From contig NZ_BEXF01000005.1 of the NCBI RefSeq assembly GCF_002897295.1, forward strand, positions 124,001 to 188,000: a stretch of DNA of 64,000 bases, given 5' to 3'. This DNA comes from Brevibacillus reuszeri. GTDB lineage: Bacteria; Bacillota; Bacilli; Brevibacillales; Brevibacillaceae. A program made the position numbers and the translations under genes. The notes below the pieces were generated by a model. It saw only the letters and a list, made by a program, of their open reading frames with translations, did not search any database and was not told the DNA's origin. Below, piece after piece: positions 9,133-18,180 of the stretch. How positions within the stretch are numbered: position 1 is the stretch's first letter; every line of letters starts with the position of its first letter.

Positions 9133-11712
9133 TTGAAGACACGTGTGTATGAATATGCCAAACAGCACAACATGAGCAGTAAGGAAATCCTCAATTTGCT
9201 AAAGCGTTTGAACATAGAAGTAGCGAATCATATGAGTATCATGGAAGAAGGGACGATCAAGCGGATCGAGGATCACATGGCCAAATTGCGATCCGGTGCG
9301 AAGCCGGAAAATCGCAGTACGCCTGTTGATACAAGACCAAAGCAAACGGACGATCAACGACGCCCCAACGACTCCAGAGGACAACAGGTACGACCCCAGC
9401 AGCAATCGGGTCAAGGTCTTGCATCAGCGCAGTCTAGAACTGAACGACCGGCAGATCGTGATCGTGGAGGAAATAGCCCGAGTAACAATCGTCCTGCTGG
9501 AAACAGCACCAGTGGCAACCGACCCGATCATCAAAGTCCTCACAATGGAAAAAATCAGGGGAAGAATCAGGAGAGAAAACCAAACAATATGAGAAGTCAA
9601 CCCGCAAAACCGACTGACCGTAAGCCGCAGACGAATAGCCAACAAAGACCACAGAATCAACAAAGACCAAACAACAACCAACAACGCCCACAAAATCAAC
9701 AGCGCCCTGCTAATCAGCAAAGCACTCCTCCGAGCCAAACAGAGGGACGTACAGGCGAAGATTTTGAAGATAAAGTAAAACTTCCTGCAAACGTTGGCAC
9801 GGAAAAGCGTGAGAAAATCAAAAAAGCTCCACAAACCCAAAAAACGTTTGAAGATAACAAAAAGAACCAGCCTTTCCGCGGTGGAAACAACCGTAATCAA
9901 AACAATCGCCGTGGAAACAATTCACGTGGACAACAAAAAGCTCCACGCCCTGTATTGGAGCCACCAACAAAGATTACTTTCACTGATTCTTTGACGGTTA
10001 ATGAACTCGCACTTAAACTGCGCAAAGAACCGGCGGAAGTCATCAAAAAGTTGTTTAATTTGGGGATTATGGCTACGATCAATCAATATTTGGATCGCGA
10101 TGCCATCGAACTGGTGTGTACAGAATACAACATCGAAGTAGAAGAAAAAATCGTTATTGACGAAACCAATTTTGAGACGCTGGAAGAAGTCGATGCACCT
10201 GAGACTTTGGTTGAGCGCCCACCAGTTGTTACAATCATGGGTCACGTTGACCACGGTAAAACCACTTTGCTTGACGCGATCCGTTCGACGAATGTCGTTT
10301 CTGGAGAAGCGGGCGGTATCACACAGCATATCGGTGCATACCAAGTAGAAATCAAAGGAAAGAAAATCACGTTCCTGGATACACCAGGTCACGCAGCGTT
10401 CACTACTATGCGTGCTCGCGGTGCACAAATTACAGACGTGACCATCCTGGTTGTTGCAGCGGATGACGGCGTAATGCCACAAACCGTAGAAGCAATCAGC
10501 CATGCGAAGGCTGCCAATGTTCCGATTATCGTAGCTGTGAACAAGGTAGATAAGCCAGAAGCAAACATTGATCGCATCAAACAAGAATTGACTGAGTATG
10601 AATTGGTTGCAGAGGAATGGGGCGGCGACACAATCTTCTCTCCTTTGTCTGCAAAACAACGTACAGGTATCGAGGAACTGTTGGAATACATCCTGCTCGT
10701 TTCCGAAGTTCAGGAACTCAAAGCAAACCCTGACAAGCGCGCTCGTGGTACTGTAATCGAGGCTGAGCTGGACAAAGGTCGTGGACCGGTTGCAACTATT
10801 CTGGTTCAACAAGGTACACTGCGTGTTGGAGATCCAATCGTAGTAGGTTCTGCTTTTGGTCGTGTTCGTGCGATGGTGAATGACAAAGGTCGTCGTCTGA
10901 AAGAAGCGGGTCCGTCTACTCCTGTAGAAATTACAGGCTTGAACGATGTACCACAAGCAGGCGATCAGTTCCGGGTCTTTGAAGATGAGAAAAAGGCACG
11001 TGCGATTGGGGAAGCGCGCGCATCCAAGCAGCGTGAATCCGAGCGTCGCGAAAATACACGCGTATCACTGGATGATCTGTTCCAGCACATTCAGGAAGGC
11101 GATATTAAAGAGCTGAACCTGATTGTAAAAGCAGACGTACAAGGTTCTGTAGAAGCACTGCGTGGTTCCTTGGAAAAAATCGATGTCAATGGTACTCGTG
11201 TGAAAATTATTCACACTGGTGCAGGTGCGATTACCGAGTCCGATGTAACCTTGGCAAACGCGTCCAATGCGATTATCATTGGCTTCAACGTACGTCCTGA
11301 GCCAAACGCTCGCAGCATGGCTGAGCAAGAGAAGATCGATATTCGTCTGCACCGTGTTATTTACACTGTTATTGAAGAGATCGAGCAAGCACTCAAAGGT
11401 ATGCTGGATCCTGTTTATAAAGAGAACATCATCGGTCAAGCAGAAATTCGTGAAGTGTTCAAAGTATCCAAAATCGGTAACATTGCAGGCTGCTATGTAA
11501 CCGAAGGCAAATTGAGCCGCGATGCTGGTGCTCGTTTGATTCGTGAAGGCATCGTGATTTACGAAGGCAAGCTCGATACGTTGAAACGCTTCAAAGATGA
11601 TGCCAAAGACGTAGCTGCGGGTTACGAGTGCGGCTTGACCCTGGAACGCTTCCAGGACCTCAAGGTAGGCGACGTAGTCGAAGCATTCGTCATGGTTGAA
11701 GTGAAGCAATAA
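9133..11712 (+). CDS. infB: Translation initiation factor IF-2
   Basis: GTPase that places initiator fMet-tRNA on the 30S subunit and promotes subunit joining. About 859 residues, longer than B. subtilis IF-2 (about 716) because of an extended N-terminal linker. Order: IF2_N motif ([19 protein letters not shown]), a Q/N/P/R-rich low-complexity linker (about residues 60-270, with repeated QQRPQN units), a second IF2_N motif, then the G domain with GHVDHGKTT (G1), DTPGHAAF (G3) and NKVDK (G4), and the EF-Tu-like and C-terminal fMet-tRNA binding domains. I chose TTG 9133 (KTRVYEY start) with GAAAGGGTGAAG upstream; the longest frame would overlap ylxQ. The stop codon overlaps the ylxP start. Confidence 0.97.
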   Translation: MKTRVYEYAKQHNMSSKEILNLLKRLNIEVANHMSIMEEGTIKRIEDHMAKLRSGAKPENRSTPVDTRPKQTDDQRRPNDSRGQQVRPQQQSGQGLASAQSRTERPADRDRGGNSPSNNRPAGNSTSGNRPDHQSPHNGKNQGKNQERKPNNMRSQPAKPTDRKPQTNSQQRPQNQQRPNNNQQRPQNQQRPANQQSTPPSQTEGRTGEDFEDKVKLPANVGTEKREKIKKAPQTQKTFEDNKKNQPFRGGNNRNQNNRRGNNSRGQQKAPRPVLEPPTKITFTDSLTVNELALKLRKEPAEVIKKLFNLGIMATINQYLDRDAIELVCTEYNIEVEEKIVIDETNFETLEEVDAPETLVERPPVVTIMGHVDHGKTTLLDAIRSTNVVSGEAGGITQHIGAYQVEIKGKKITFLDTPGHAAFTTMRARGAQITDVTILVVAADDGVMPQTVEAISHAKAANVPIIVAVNKVDKPEANIDRIKQELTEYELVAEEWGGDTIFSPLSAKQRTGIEELLEYILLVSEVQELKANPDKRARGTVIEAELDKGRGPVATILVQQGTLRVGDPIVVGSAFGRVRAMVNDKGRRLKEAGPSTPVEITGLNDVPQAGDQFRVFEDEKKARAIGEARASKQRESERRENTRVSLDDLFQHIQEGDIKELNLIVKADVQGSVEALRGSLEKIDVNGTRVKIIHTGAGAITESDVTLANASNAIIIGFNVRPEPNARSMAEQEKIDIRLHRVIYTVIEEIEQALKGMLDPVYKENIIGQAEIREVFKVSKIGNIAGCYVTEGKLSRDAGARLIREGIVIYEGKLDTLKRFKDDAKDVAAGYECGLTLERFQDLKVGDVVEAFVMVEVKQ

Positions 11713-11993
11713 TGGTAGCAGGGGTGCAGATCGAACTTCTTCTGCCCGCTTGCCAAAACTTGAAAGAGAAACGGGCCATCGTCAAAAGTCTGATCGGTAA
11801 GCTGCGGAGCCGCTTTAATGTCTCCGCGGCAGAGGTGGCTTACAATGAGCAATGGCAGCGTACCGTTTTAGGTATCGCTGCCGTTGCTAATGAAATATCC
11901 TTTTTACAAGAAGAGCTAGCGGCTGTGATCCGATTAGTGGAAATTCATCCCGGCGTGGAGTTGATTCACGTGGATACGGAATACTACGACTAA
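11712..11993 (+). CDS. ylxP: DUF503 protein YlxP
   Basis: 93 residues, DUF503 family: IELLLPACQNLKEKRAIVKS near the start is the family signature, and the C-terminus VELIHVDTEYYD is typical. The ATG overlaps the infB stop codon by one base (TAATG). It sits in the conserved infB-ylxP-rbfA order. No established function; the location suggests a link to translation or 30S assembly, which is inference from context only. Confidence 0.88.
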   Translation: MVAGVQIELLLPACQNLKEKRAIVKSLIGKLRSRFNVSAAEVAYNEQWQRTVLGIAAVANEISFLQEELAAVIRLVEIHPGVELIHVDTEYYD

Positions 11994-12017
11994 TGCAGCC
12001 AGTGGAGGTGGAAAGAA

Positions 12018-12383
12018 ATGAATAAAACACGGATTAGCCGCGTAGGTGAAGAGATCAAAAAAGAACTGAGCCTCGTTTTGCAACGCGGATTGAAGGACCC
12101 TCGCGTAGGCTTTGTCACAGTAACGGACGTAGAAGTAAGCAGCGACCTGCAACTGGCAAAAGTATATGTGAGCATTTTTGGTAGTGAAGAGCAGCGTAAG
12201 GCATCTTTGTCTGGTTTGACAAAAGCGAAGGGATATCTTCGTACAGAGATCGGTAAGCGAGTAAAACTGCGCCATATTCCTGATTTTGTATTTAAGCTGG
12301 ACGAGTCGATCGACTACGGCAGCAAGATTGAGTCAATCCTACGGGAAATCTCTACGGATGAGGAAAAGCAGAATGAATCCTAA
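12018..12383 (+). CDS. rbfA: Ribosome-binding factor A
   Basis: Late 30S maturation factor and cold-shock-related protein. 121 residues, one KH-like domain with the family segments RVGEEIKKELSLVLQRGLKDPRVG and VTDVEVSSDLQLAKVYVS (two separate stretches) and the C-terminal LRHIPDFVFKLDESIDYGSKI. The ATG at 12018 has GGAGGTGG upstream. Its end overlaps the start of nrnA by 11 nt, indicating coupled translation. Confidence 0.95.
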   Translation: MNKTRISRVGEEIKKELSLVLQRGLKDPRVGFVTVTDVEVSSDLQLAKVYVSIFGSEEQRKASLSGLTKAKGYLRTEIGKRVKLRHIPDFVFKLDESIDYGSKIESILREISTDEEKQNES

Positions 12384-13368
12384 TCGACAATTTGTTCGGG
12401 AAGCGGCCCAATTCATGCGAGAGCATGACCGCTTCCTGGTTCTTTCTCATATTAACCCAGATGGCGATGCAACAGGCTCCGCTTTGGGTGTAGTGTTAAT
12501 GCTGGAACAATTGGGTAAAGAGTATGTAGTAGTCAATGAAGGAGAAACACCCATCAAGTTTGCATTCTTGCCTCGTTTCGATCACCTTCGTAATCTCCGA
12601 AAACAACCGCTGGAAGAAAGGTTCGGGGCCGTAATCGCTGTAGACTGCGCAGATGAGTCGCGGATGGGCGATGTACGGTCTTTATTTGATTCTGGCGCTC
12701 GCTTGTTAAATATTGACCACCATCCGACGAATGATGGCTTTGGTGATGTCAATTTGATTCAAACAGATGCGGCGGCGACTGCTCAAATCTTGTTTGAGGT
12801 TGCGGAGGAATTGGGAGTAACATTTAACGAGGAGCTTGCTCTCTGCATCTATACAGGCTTGCTCACAGATACTGGTGGATTCCGCTATTCCAACACTTCA
12901 CCACGCGTAATGGAGATCGCCTCCAGGCTGCTTGGCTTCGGTGTTAAGCCAGGTGAGGTTGCCGAGCGCTGCTTGGAGGAGATTACCTTTGCCCATGTGA
13001 AAATCTTGCGTCGCGCGCTTCAAACATTGGAGCTCTCTCATCAAAACCTAATTGCTTCCATTACAGTTTCTCTGGCTGACTTTGCAGAAACGAATGCGGA
13101 GCGAGAGGATGCAGGTGGCTTGGTGAATTATTGCCGTAATATCGAGGGAGTAGAGGTAGGCGTCTCCTTTGTGGAATCCGAGCCGGGTGTAGTAAAAGTC
13201 AGTATGCGTGCACGTGATCGCGTGGATGTATCCCTCGTGGCGAAACAGCTTGGCGGCGGAGGCCATGCCAAAGCGGCTGGCTGCACAATCCGCGGCTCTC
13301 TGGCTGATGTAAAACAAAAAGTAAGCCACGTCCTGGAAGAAGCAGTAGGAGTGAAAAGTGATGAGTAA
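12373..13368 (+). CDS. nrnA: Bifunctional oligoribonuclease / pAp phosphatase NrnA
   Basis: DHH/DHHA1 phosphoesterase that degrades short RNA oligomers and dephosphorylates 3'-phosphoadenosine 5'-phosphate. 331 residues from ATG 12373. Metal-binding motifs are intact: HINPDGDATGS (motif I), VDCADESR (II), IDHHPTN (III, DHH) and TGLLTDTGGFRYSNTS (IV). The C-terminal DHHA1 domain ends with the GGGHAKAAGC substrate-binding loop. The start lies inside the rbfA reading frame (11-nt overlap), with AGGAAAAG upstream; the longest frame from 12286 would overlap rbfA by about 100 nt and is unlikely. The stop overlaps the truB start by 11 nt. Confidence 0.94.
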   Translation: MNPNRQFVREAAQFMREHDRFLVLSHINPDGDATGSALGVVLMLEQLGKEYVVVNEGETPIKFAFLPRFDHLRNLRKQPLEERFGAVIAVDCADESRMGDVRSLFDSGARLLNIDHHPTNDGFGDVNLIQTDAAATAQILFEVAEELGVTFNEELALCIYTGLLTDTGGFRYSNTSPRVMEIASRLLGFGVKPGEVAERCLEEITFAHVKILRRALQTLELSHQNLIASITVSLADFAETNAEREDAGGLVNYCRNIEGVEVGVSFVESEPGVVKVSMRARDRVDVSLVAKQLGGGGHAKAAGCTIRGSLADVKQKVSHVLEEAVGVKSDE

Positions 13369-14287
13369 CATAAACGGCGTGCTGGTCATCGACAAGCCGG
13401 CAGGTATGACTTCACACGATTGTGTTGCACGTATCCGTCGATTGTATGGAACCAAAAAGGTAGGGCATACAGGCACACTTGATCCTGATGTGACTGGAGT
13501 ACTGCCGATTTGTGTAGGGAACGCGACGAGGCTTGTAGAGTACCTGCAGGAGCTGCCAAAGCGTTACGAGGTTGTCATGAGAATCGGCTCTACGACAACA
13601 ACAGAGGATGCATCTGGTGAGATCCTCGAACAGGCGGCAGTTGATCCAACTACGATAACAAAAGAGCGTATGGAAGAATTGTTCGGTTCGTTCCTGGGAG
13701 AAATGGAGCAAGTGCCACCGATGTATTCTGCGGTTAAGGTCAACGGAAAAAGACTGTATGATCTGGCCAGAGAAGGAACCGTAATTGAGCGACAGGCGCG
13801 GAAGGTAACACTGTACGAGTTGACCCTGCATGACATTCGGGTGGAAGGCGATGCGGTAGATGTATCATTTACCTGCACCTGCTCAAAAGGAACCTATATG
13901 CGCACCTTATGTGTTGACCTTGGGCGTGCGCTGGGTTATCCTGCCCATATGAAGCTGTTGCGGCGAATTAAAAGTGGCCCGTTCGTAGAAGGAGAATCCA
14001 TCCCGCTCGAACAATTGGAACAACAGGCTGCAGAGGGAAAAGACATTACCCAAAAATTGGTCTCAATCCCACAAGCAATTTCGTTTTTACCATCCTTTCA
14101 AGTAAAACCGGAGCGCACAAAAGCAGTGCGAAATGGATTAGCTACTGCACTTCCGGGGGTCACTGCCGAAGAAGGAAGTCTGATCTGCCTCTTCTCCGGA
14201 GACGAGTTGCTCGGTATCCATCGTGTATGCCGTGGGGATAAAGGCTTGTTCGCCAAAGCAGAAAAAGTCTTTCCAGCAGAGGTGTAA
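13358..14287 (+). CDS. truB: tRNA pseudouridine-55 synthase
   Basis: Makes the universal pseudouridine 55 in the T-loop of tRNA. 309 residues, as usual in Bacillales. The catalytic aspartate is in GHTGTLDPDVTGVLP, preceded by the N-terminal GVLVIDKPAGMTSHDCV motif; PPMYSAVKVNGKRLYDLAREG is the second conserved stretch (read in two halves), and a C-terminal PUA-like domain follows. Two ATG codons (13358, 13361) are both usable; AGGAGTG upstream fits either. It overlaps nrnA by 11 nt and is 2 nt from ribF, so the four genes from rbfA to ribF form one tight unit. Confidence 0.96.
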   Translation: MMSNINGVLVIDKPAGMTSHDCVARIRRLYGTKKVGHTGTLDPDVTGVLPICVGNATRLVEYLQELPKRYEVVMRIGSTTTTEDASGEILEQAAVDPTTITKERMEELFGSFLGEMEQVPPMYSAVKVNGKRLYDLAREGTVIERQARKVTLYELTLHDIRVEGDAVDVSFTCTCSKGTYMRTLCVDLGRALGYPAHMKLLRRIKSGPFVEGESIPLEQLEQQAAEGKDITQKLVSIPQAISFLPSFQVKPERTKAVRNGLATALPGVTAEEGSLICLFSGDELLGIHRVCRGDKGLFAKAEKVFPAEV

Positions 14288-14289
14288 CC

Positions 14290-15222
14290 GTGAAAACGAT
14301 CTGGCTTACCTATCCATTACCAAATGATTTGCAAGCAAGTCCTTGTGCGATTGCATTGGGGTACTTTGATGGCGTACATATTGGTCATCGCCGGGTCATT
14401 CAAAAGGCGATCGATACCGCAAAGTCAAATGGTTGGCAAAGCACGGTGTTGACCTTTGATCCTCATCCACGTGAAGTTCTGGGTCAAAGCGGATATACGC
14501 GTTATCTTACTCCCCTAGCCGACAAACTGGAGCAATTCGAAAAAATGGGCGTAGATACTACCTACGTGATGAAATTCGATATTGGCTTTGCAGCGGTCTA
14601 TCCTGAAGACTTCATTGCGGAGTGTATGCTCCCTCTGGAGTGTCGTCATGTTGTCGTCGGATTTGACTATACGTTTGGCCATCGAGGTATGGGTACAGCT
14701 CATACATTGCAGGAGATGAGTCAAGGACGCTACGGATTGGACATTATTGGTCCGGTAAATCGTCTGGGTGAAAAAGTGAGCAGTACCATTATTCGTGAGT
14801 ATTTGCATCATGGGGATGTAGAGCAGGTGCGTCACTTGCTAGGACGTCCTTATAAGGTGCGCGGCACAGTGGTGCATGGAGATAAGCGGGGACGGACAAT
14901 TGGTTTCCCAACGGCCAATGTACGAGTAAACGAGCCTTACCTGATCGGCAAGAATGGCGTTTACGGCGTTCGCTTTACCGTAGATAAAAAAAGCTATTAT
15001 GGTGTGATGAATGTAGGTATCAAGCCTACATTTGAGCTGGAGAAGAAAGAAAAATCACTAGAAGTGCACATTTTTGAGTTCTCTGGTGAAATCTACGACA
15101 AAGAAGTAGAAGTAGAATTCCTCTTCTACATTCGAGAGGAACAGAAATTTGCTGGAGTCGATGCGTTAATTGCGCAAATCGGACGCGACGTACAGACTGC
15201 CAAGCAAAAATTTGCAGAATGA
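14290..15222 (+). CDS. ribF: Bifunctional riboflavin kinase / FAD synthetase
   Basis: Converts riboflavin to FMN and FMN to FAD. 310 residues with the N-terminal nucleotidyltransferase domain (GYFDGVHIGHRRVI; later HVVVGFDYTFGHRGMG) and the C-terminal flavokinase domain (GRTIGFPTANV, then YYGVMNVGIKPTF). The start is GTG 14290, 2 nt after truB. It is called ribC in B. subtilis. As the last gene before the rpsO promoter it probably ends the rimP operon, although I see no strong terminator in the 20 nt that follow. Confidence 0.95.
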   Translation: MKTIWLTYPLPNDLQASPCAIALGYFDGVHIGHRRVIQKAIDTAKSNGWQSTVLTFDPHPREVLGQSGYTRYLTPLADKLEQFEKMGVDTTYVMKFDIGFAAVYPEDFIAECMLPLECRHVVVGFDYTFGHRGMGTAHTLQEMSQGRYGLDIIGPVNRLGEKVSSTIIREYLHHGDVEQVRHLLGRPYKVRGTVVHGDKRGRTIGFPTANVRVNEPYLIGKNGVYGVRFTVDKKSYYGVMNVGIKPTFELEKKEKSLEVHIFEFSGEIYDKEVEVEFLFYIREEQKFAGVDALIAQIGRDVQTAKQKFAE

Positions 15223-15241
15223 ATCTCTTAAAGGATTCTCT

Positions 15242-15270
15242 TTGCTTTTCATATTTCCGTATGCTATAAT
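15242..15270 (+). promoter_or_regulatory. Sigma-A promoter with extended -10, rpsO
   Basis: TTGCTT (15242-15247), 17-nt spacer, TATAAT (15265-15270) preceded by TGC. It starts 20 nt after ribF and leaves a leader of about 85 nt before rpsO. Confidence 0.8.
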
Positions 15271-15278
15271 TCATAACG

Positions 15279-15345
15279 TTGTACAGATAACCGTAGCTTG
15301 GCTGTCCGATACTCACCGACGGCAGACTCGGCGAACGGTATACAA
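15279..15345 (+). promoter_or_regulatory. Structured rpsO leader, candidate S15 autoregulatory site
   Basis: Between the promoter and the rpsO start, nested pairings can be drawn: GTTGTAC with GTATAC, CCGT with ACGG, and CCGA with TCGG around a central loop. Ribosomal protein S15 represses its own translation through leader structures in several bacteria, including Geobacillus. I cannot confirm the family from sequence alone. Confidence 0.45.
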
Positions 15346-15364
15346 AATAAGGAGGTGAGTCATG

Positions 15365-15634
15365 ATGGCATTGACTCAAGAACGTAAAACTCAATTAATC
15401 CAAGAGTTCCGTACTCATGAGAACGACACCGGTTCGCCGGAAGTGCAAATCGCTATCTTGACCGAAAACATTAACAATCTGAACGGACACCTGCGTACGC
15501 ACAAAAAAGATCACCACAGCCGTCGTGGTCTTTTGAAAATGGTTGGTCAACGTCGTAACCTGTTGACATACCTGCGTGAATCCGATGTTCAACGCTACCG
15601 TTCTGTTGTAGACCGTCTGGGTCTGCGTCGCTAA
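15365..15634 (+). CDS. rpsO: 30S ribosomal protein S15
   Basis: Primary 16S rRNA-binding protein of the 30S platform. 89 residues from ATG 15365 (MALTQERK), the exact usual length; an ATG one codon earlier (15362) is possible. Family motifs: [38 protein letters not shown] and the C-terminal [21 protein letters not shown] lies just upstream. It has its own promoter and a strong terminator at 15647, so it is monocistronic in the main, with pnp downstream as in most bacteria. Confidence 0.98.
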   Translation: MALTQERKTQLIQEFRTHENDTGSPEVQIAILTENINNLNGHLRTHKKDHHSRRGLLKMVGQRRNLLTYLRESDVQRYRSVVDRLGLRR

Positions 15635-15646
15635 TCAGCGTCTTGT

Positions 15647-15671
15647 AAAAAGCGGGTCTTTCCCGCTTTTT
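15647..15671 (+). terminator. Rho-independent terminator after rpsO
   Basis: Ten-base-pair stem AAAAAGCGGG / CCCGCTTTTT with a TCTTT loop; the T-run is part of the stem. It lies 13 nt after the rpsO stop. Confidence 0.9.
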
Positions 15672-15686
15672 CTAGCGTGTAGGAGG

Positions 15687-15710
15687 GCTTAGCACAGTAT
15701 TGTGCTAAGC
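15687..15710. repeat. Perfect 10-bp hairpin between rpsO and pnp
   Basis: GCTTAGCACA-GTAT-TGTGCTAAGC, a perfect inverted repeat followed by TTTCC. It comes after the rpsO terminator and before the pnp leader terminator. It could be a second rpsO terminator with a weak T-run, or a processing or regulatory site. Confidence 0.6.
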
Positions 15711-15755
15711 TTTCCGAAACGTTTACACAAACAGGTGAATCAACGCGATGGTGAT

Positions 15756-15777
15756 AGCTTCAAAAGAAGCTTTTTTT
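15756..15777 (+). terminator. Terminator-like hairpin in the pnp leader region
   Basis: AGCTTC-AAAA-GAAGCT followed by TTTTTT. The stem is short (6 bp) but the T-run is uninterrupted. It ends about 120 nt before pnp, and no clear sigma-A promoter is visible between them, so reads reaching pnp from upstream would have to pass it. Confidence 0.6.
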
Positions 15778-15898
15778 ATTATCTAGAGCGACTGCCAATG
15801 GTACCCATTTAATTTTTATCGTGGCAGGAAATAATACATACAGGTAGAAAACAAAGTGTAGATAATGCACATTGTAGTGAAGGAGGACTGCTAGCATC

Positions 15899-18046
15899 AT
15901 GGAGCAACAATACCGTACATATGATTTCGAACTGGCAGGCCGTAAACTGACCCTTGAGTTTGGCAAAATGGCCAAACAGGCGCATGGTTCGGTCTTGGTT
16001 CGGTACGGCGATACAGCAATCCTGTCTGCAGTGACAGTCTCCAAAGAGCCAAAAGCTCTTGATTTCTTCCCGTTGACTGTCAACTATGAGGAACGTCTCT
16101 ATGCGGTTGGGAAAATTCCTGGCGGCTTTATTAAAAGAGAGGGACGCCCAAGTGAAAAGGCGATCCTGGCTAGCCGTTTGATTGACCGGCCAGTTCGACC
16201 ACTTTTCGCAGAAGGATTTCGAAACGACGTACAAATTGTAAATACTGTTCTTTCCGTTGATCAAGACTGCTCGCCAGAAATCGCTGCGATGATTGGTACT
16301 TCTGCTGCGCTTTGCGTGTCAGAAATTCCTTTCGAAGGGCCGATTGCAGGTGTAATTGTAGGACGTATTGACGGTCAGTTCATCATCAATCCTACCGTGG
16401 AGCAAGCTGAGAAAAGCGATATCCACTTAGTTGTAGCAGGTACTCACAAAGCGATCAACATGGTAGAAGCAGCTGCAAACCAAGTACCTGAATCCATCAT
16501 GCTGGAAGCGATTATGACTGGTCATGATGTGATCAAGCAATTAATCGAATTCCAAAACCAGATCGTAGCCGAAATCGGTAAGGAAAAAATGCAGGTGATT
16601 CTGCACGAGGTTGATCCTGAAATTGATCAGGCAGTGCGCGGATATGCGGAAGCACGCTTGAAGGAAGCTGTCCGTATCGAAGAAAAGCAAGCACGCTACG
16701 ATGCGATTGATGATATCAAGGCGGAAACCAAAGAGCATTTCGCTACTCTAAATCCGGAAACCTATCCAGATCAGGAAAAAATGATCGCGGAGGTTCTTGG
16801 AAATATTGTAAAAGACGAAGTTCGTCGACTCATTACGGAAGAAAAAATTCGCCCGGATGGACGAGCTTTGGGTGAAATTCGCCCACTTTCCAGTGAAGTA
16901 AACATTCTTTCCCGTACACATGGCTCGGGTATGTTTACACGTGGACAAACCCAAGCACTTAGCATTTGTACGTTGGGTGCACTGGGTGATGTTCAGATAC
17001 TGGATGGATTGGGTCTGGAAGAATCCAAGCGCTTTATGCACCATTACAACTTCCCGCCGTACAGCGTGGGGGAAGCGCGTCCTTTGCGTCCACCAGGACG
17101 TCGTGAAATTGGTCACGGGGCATTGGGTGAGCGTGCGATTGAGCCAATCATTCCTTCTGAAACAGAATTCCCTTACACGATCCGATTGGTATCTGAGGTT
17201 ATCGAATCCAACGGTTCTACTTCACAAGCATCGATTTGCGCGAGCGTACTTGCTTTGATGGATGCAGGTGTACCAATTAAAGCACCAGTTGCTGGTATTG
17301 CCATGGGATTGATTATGAGTCAAGACGAGAAATCCTTCTCAATTCTGACTGATATTCAAGGCATGGAAGACCACTTGGGTGATATGGACTTCAAGGTTGC
17401 AGGTACCGAAGCTGGTGTAACCGCAATCCAGATGGATATCAAGATTTCCGGGATCAATCGAGAAATTTTGGAGATCGCATTGGAGCAGGCCCGCGAAGGA
17501 CGTTTGCACATCTTAAAGCACATGATGAGCACCATTTCCGAGCCGCGTAAAGACCTCTCGCCATATGCGCCAAAAATCATGACGATGACCATCAATCCGG
17601 AGAAAATTCGTGATGTCATTGGTCCACAAGGTCGCGTGATTAATAAAATTATCGAAGAAACCGGCGTTAAGATTGATATCGAGCAAGATGGCCGTGTCTT
17701 CATTGCATCTATTAACCAAGAAGCAAACCTTCGTGCGAAACAAATTATCGAAGACCTGGTACGTGAAGTTGCTGTCGGCCAAACTTATTTGGGAACAGTA
17801 AAACGCGTTGAGAAGTACGGGGCATTCATCGAATTGTTCGCGGGTAAAGAAGGTCTGTGCCATATTTCGCAACTGGCTGAAGAGCGCGTAGCGAAAACAG
17901 AAGATGTTGTCGCAGTCGGCGATAAAGTACAAGTGAAGGTTACCGAAATCGACGACCAAGGCCGCATTAATCTTTCTCGCAAAGCAGTATTGAAGGAACA
18001 AGCAGCTGCAGCTCAAGCAGATGCGGCTCCAACACAAGCTGAATAA
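15899..18046 (+). CDS. pnp: Polynucleotide phosphorylase
   Basis: Phosphorolytic 3'-5' exoribonuclease, main RNA-decay enzyme together with RNase Y and J. 715 residues: two RNase PH-like domains around an alpha-helical domain (first PH with [20 protein letters not shown]; second with [14 protein letters not shown] and the active-site region [10 protein letters not shown]), then KH ([17 protein letters not shown], with the GxxG loop) and S1 ([18 protein letters not shown]) at the C-terminus. The ATG has AAGGAGG 11 nt upstream. rpsO-pnp is the conserved order. In E. coli pnp controls its own leader by RNase III processing; the hairpins at 15687 and 15756 invite the same question here. Confidence 0.97.
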   Translation: MEQQYRTYDFELAGRKLTLEFGKMAKQAHGSVLVRYGDTAILSAVTVSKEPKALDFFPLTVNYEERLYAVGKIPGGFIKREGRPSEKAILASRLIDRPVRPLFAEGFRNDVQIVNTVLSVDQDCSPEIAAMIGTSAALCVSEIPFEGPIAGVIVGRIDGQFIINPTVEQAEKSDIHLVVAGTHKAINMVEAAANQVPESIMLEAIMTGHDVIKQLIEFQNQIVAEIGKEKMQVILHEVDPEIDQAVRGYAEARLKEAVRIEEKQARYDAIDDIKAETKEHFATLNPETYPDQEKMIAEVLGNIVKDEVRRLITEEKIRPDGRALGEIRPLSSEVNILSRTHGSGMFTRGQTQALSICTLGALGDVQILDGLGLEESKRFMHHYNFPPYSVGEARPLRPPGRREIGHGALGERAIEPIIPSETEFPYTIRLVSEVIESNGSTSQASICASVLALMDAGVPIKAPVAGIAMGLIMSQDEKSFSILTDIQGMEDHLGDMDFKVAGTEAGVTAIQMDIKISGINREILEIALEQAREGRLHILKHMMSTISEPRKDLSPYAPKIMTMTINPEKIRDVIGPQGRVINKIIEETGVKIDIEQDGRVFIASINQEANLRAKQIIEDLVREVAVGQTYLGTVKRVEKYGAFIELFAGKEGLCHISQLAEERVAKTEDVVAVGDKVQVKVTEIDDQGRINLSRKAVLKEQAAAAQADAAPTQAE

Positions 18047-18054
18047 GATAGAGC

Positions 18055-18106
18055 AAAAGGCTTCGTCACTCGAAGAAATTCGCGTACGGAAGCTTTTTCT
18101 TTTTTC
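18055..18106 (+). terminator. Terminator after pnp
   Basis: AAAAG-CTTC-GT pairs with AC-GAAG-CTTTT (two single-base bulges) and is followed by TTTTTCTTTTTT. Begins about 8 nt after the pnp stop. Confidence 0.65.
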
Positions 18107-18180
18107 GTCTAAGATAGCCACCCCGTTCATACATTGGACAAAGAGAGGACTTGTACGTTCGGGAGGTGGCGAGCGCTCCA

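Noticed and set aside
9640..9730. CRISPR-like or tandem DNA repeat in infB
   Set aside because: The CAACAAAGACCA-type units are in frame and encode Q/N/R/P-rich linker; irregular units, no spacers.
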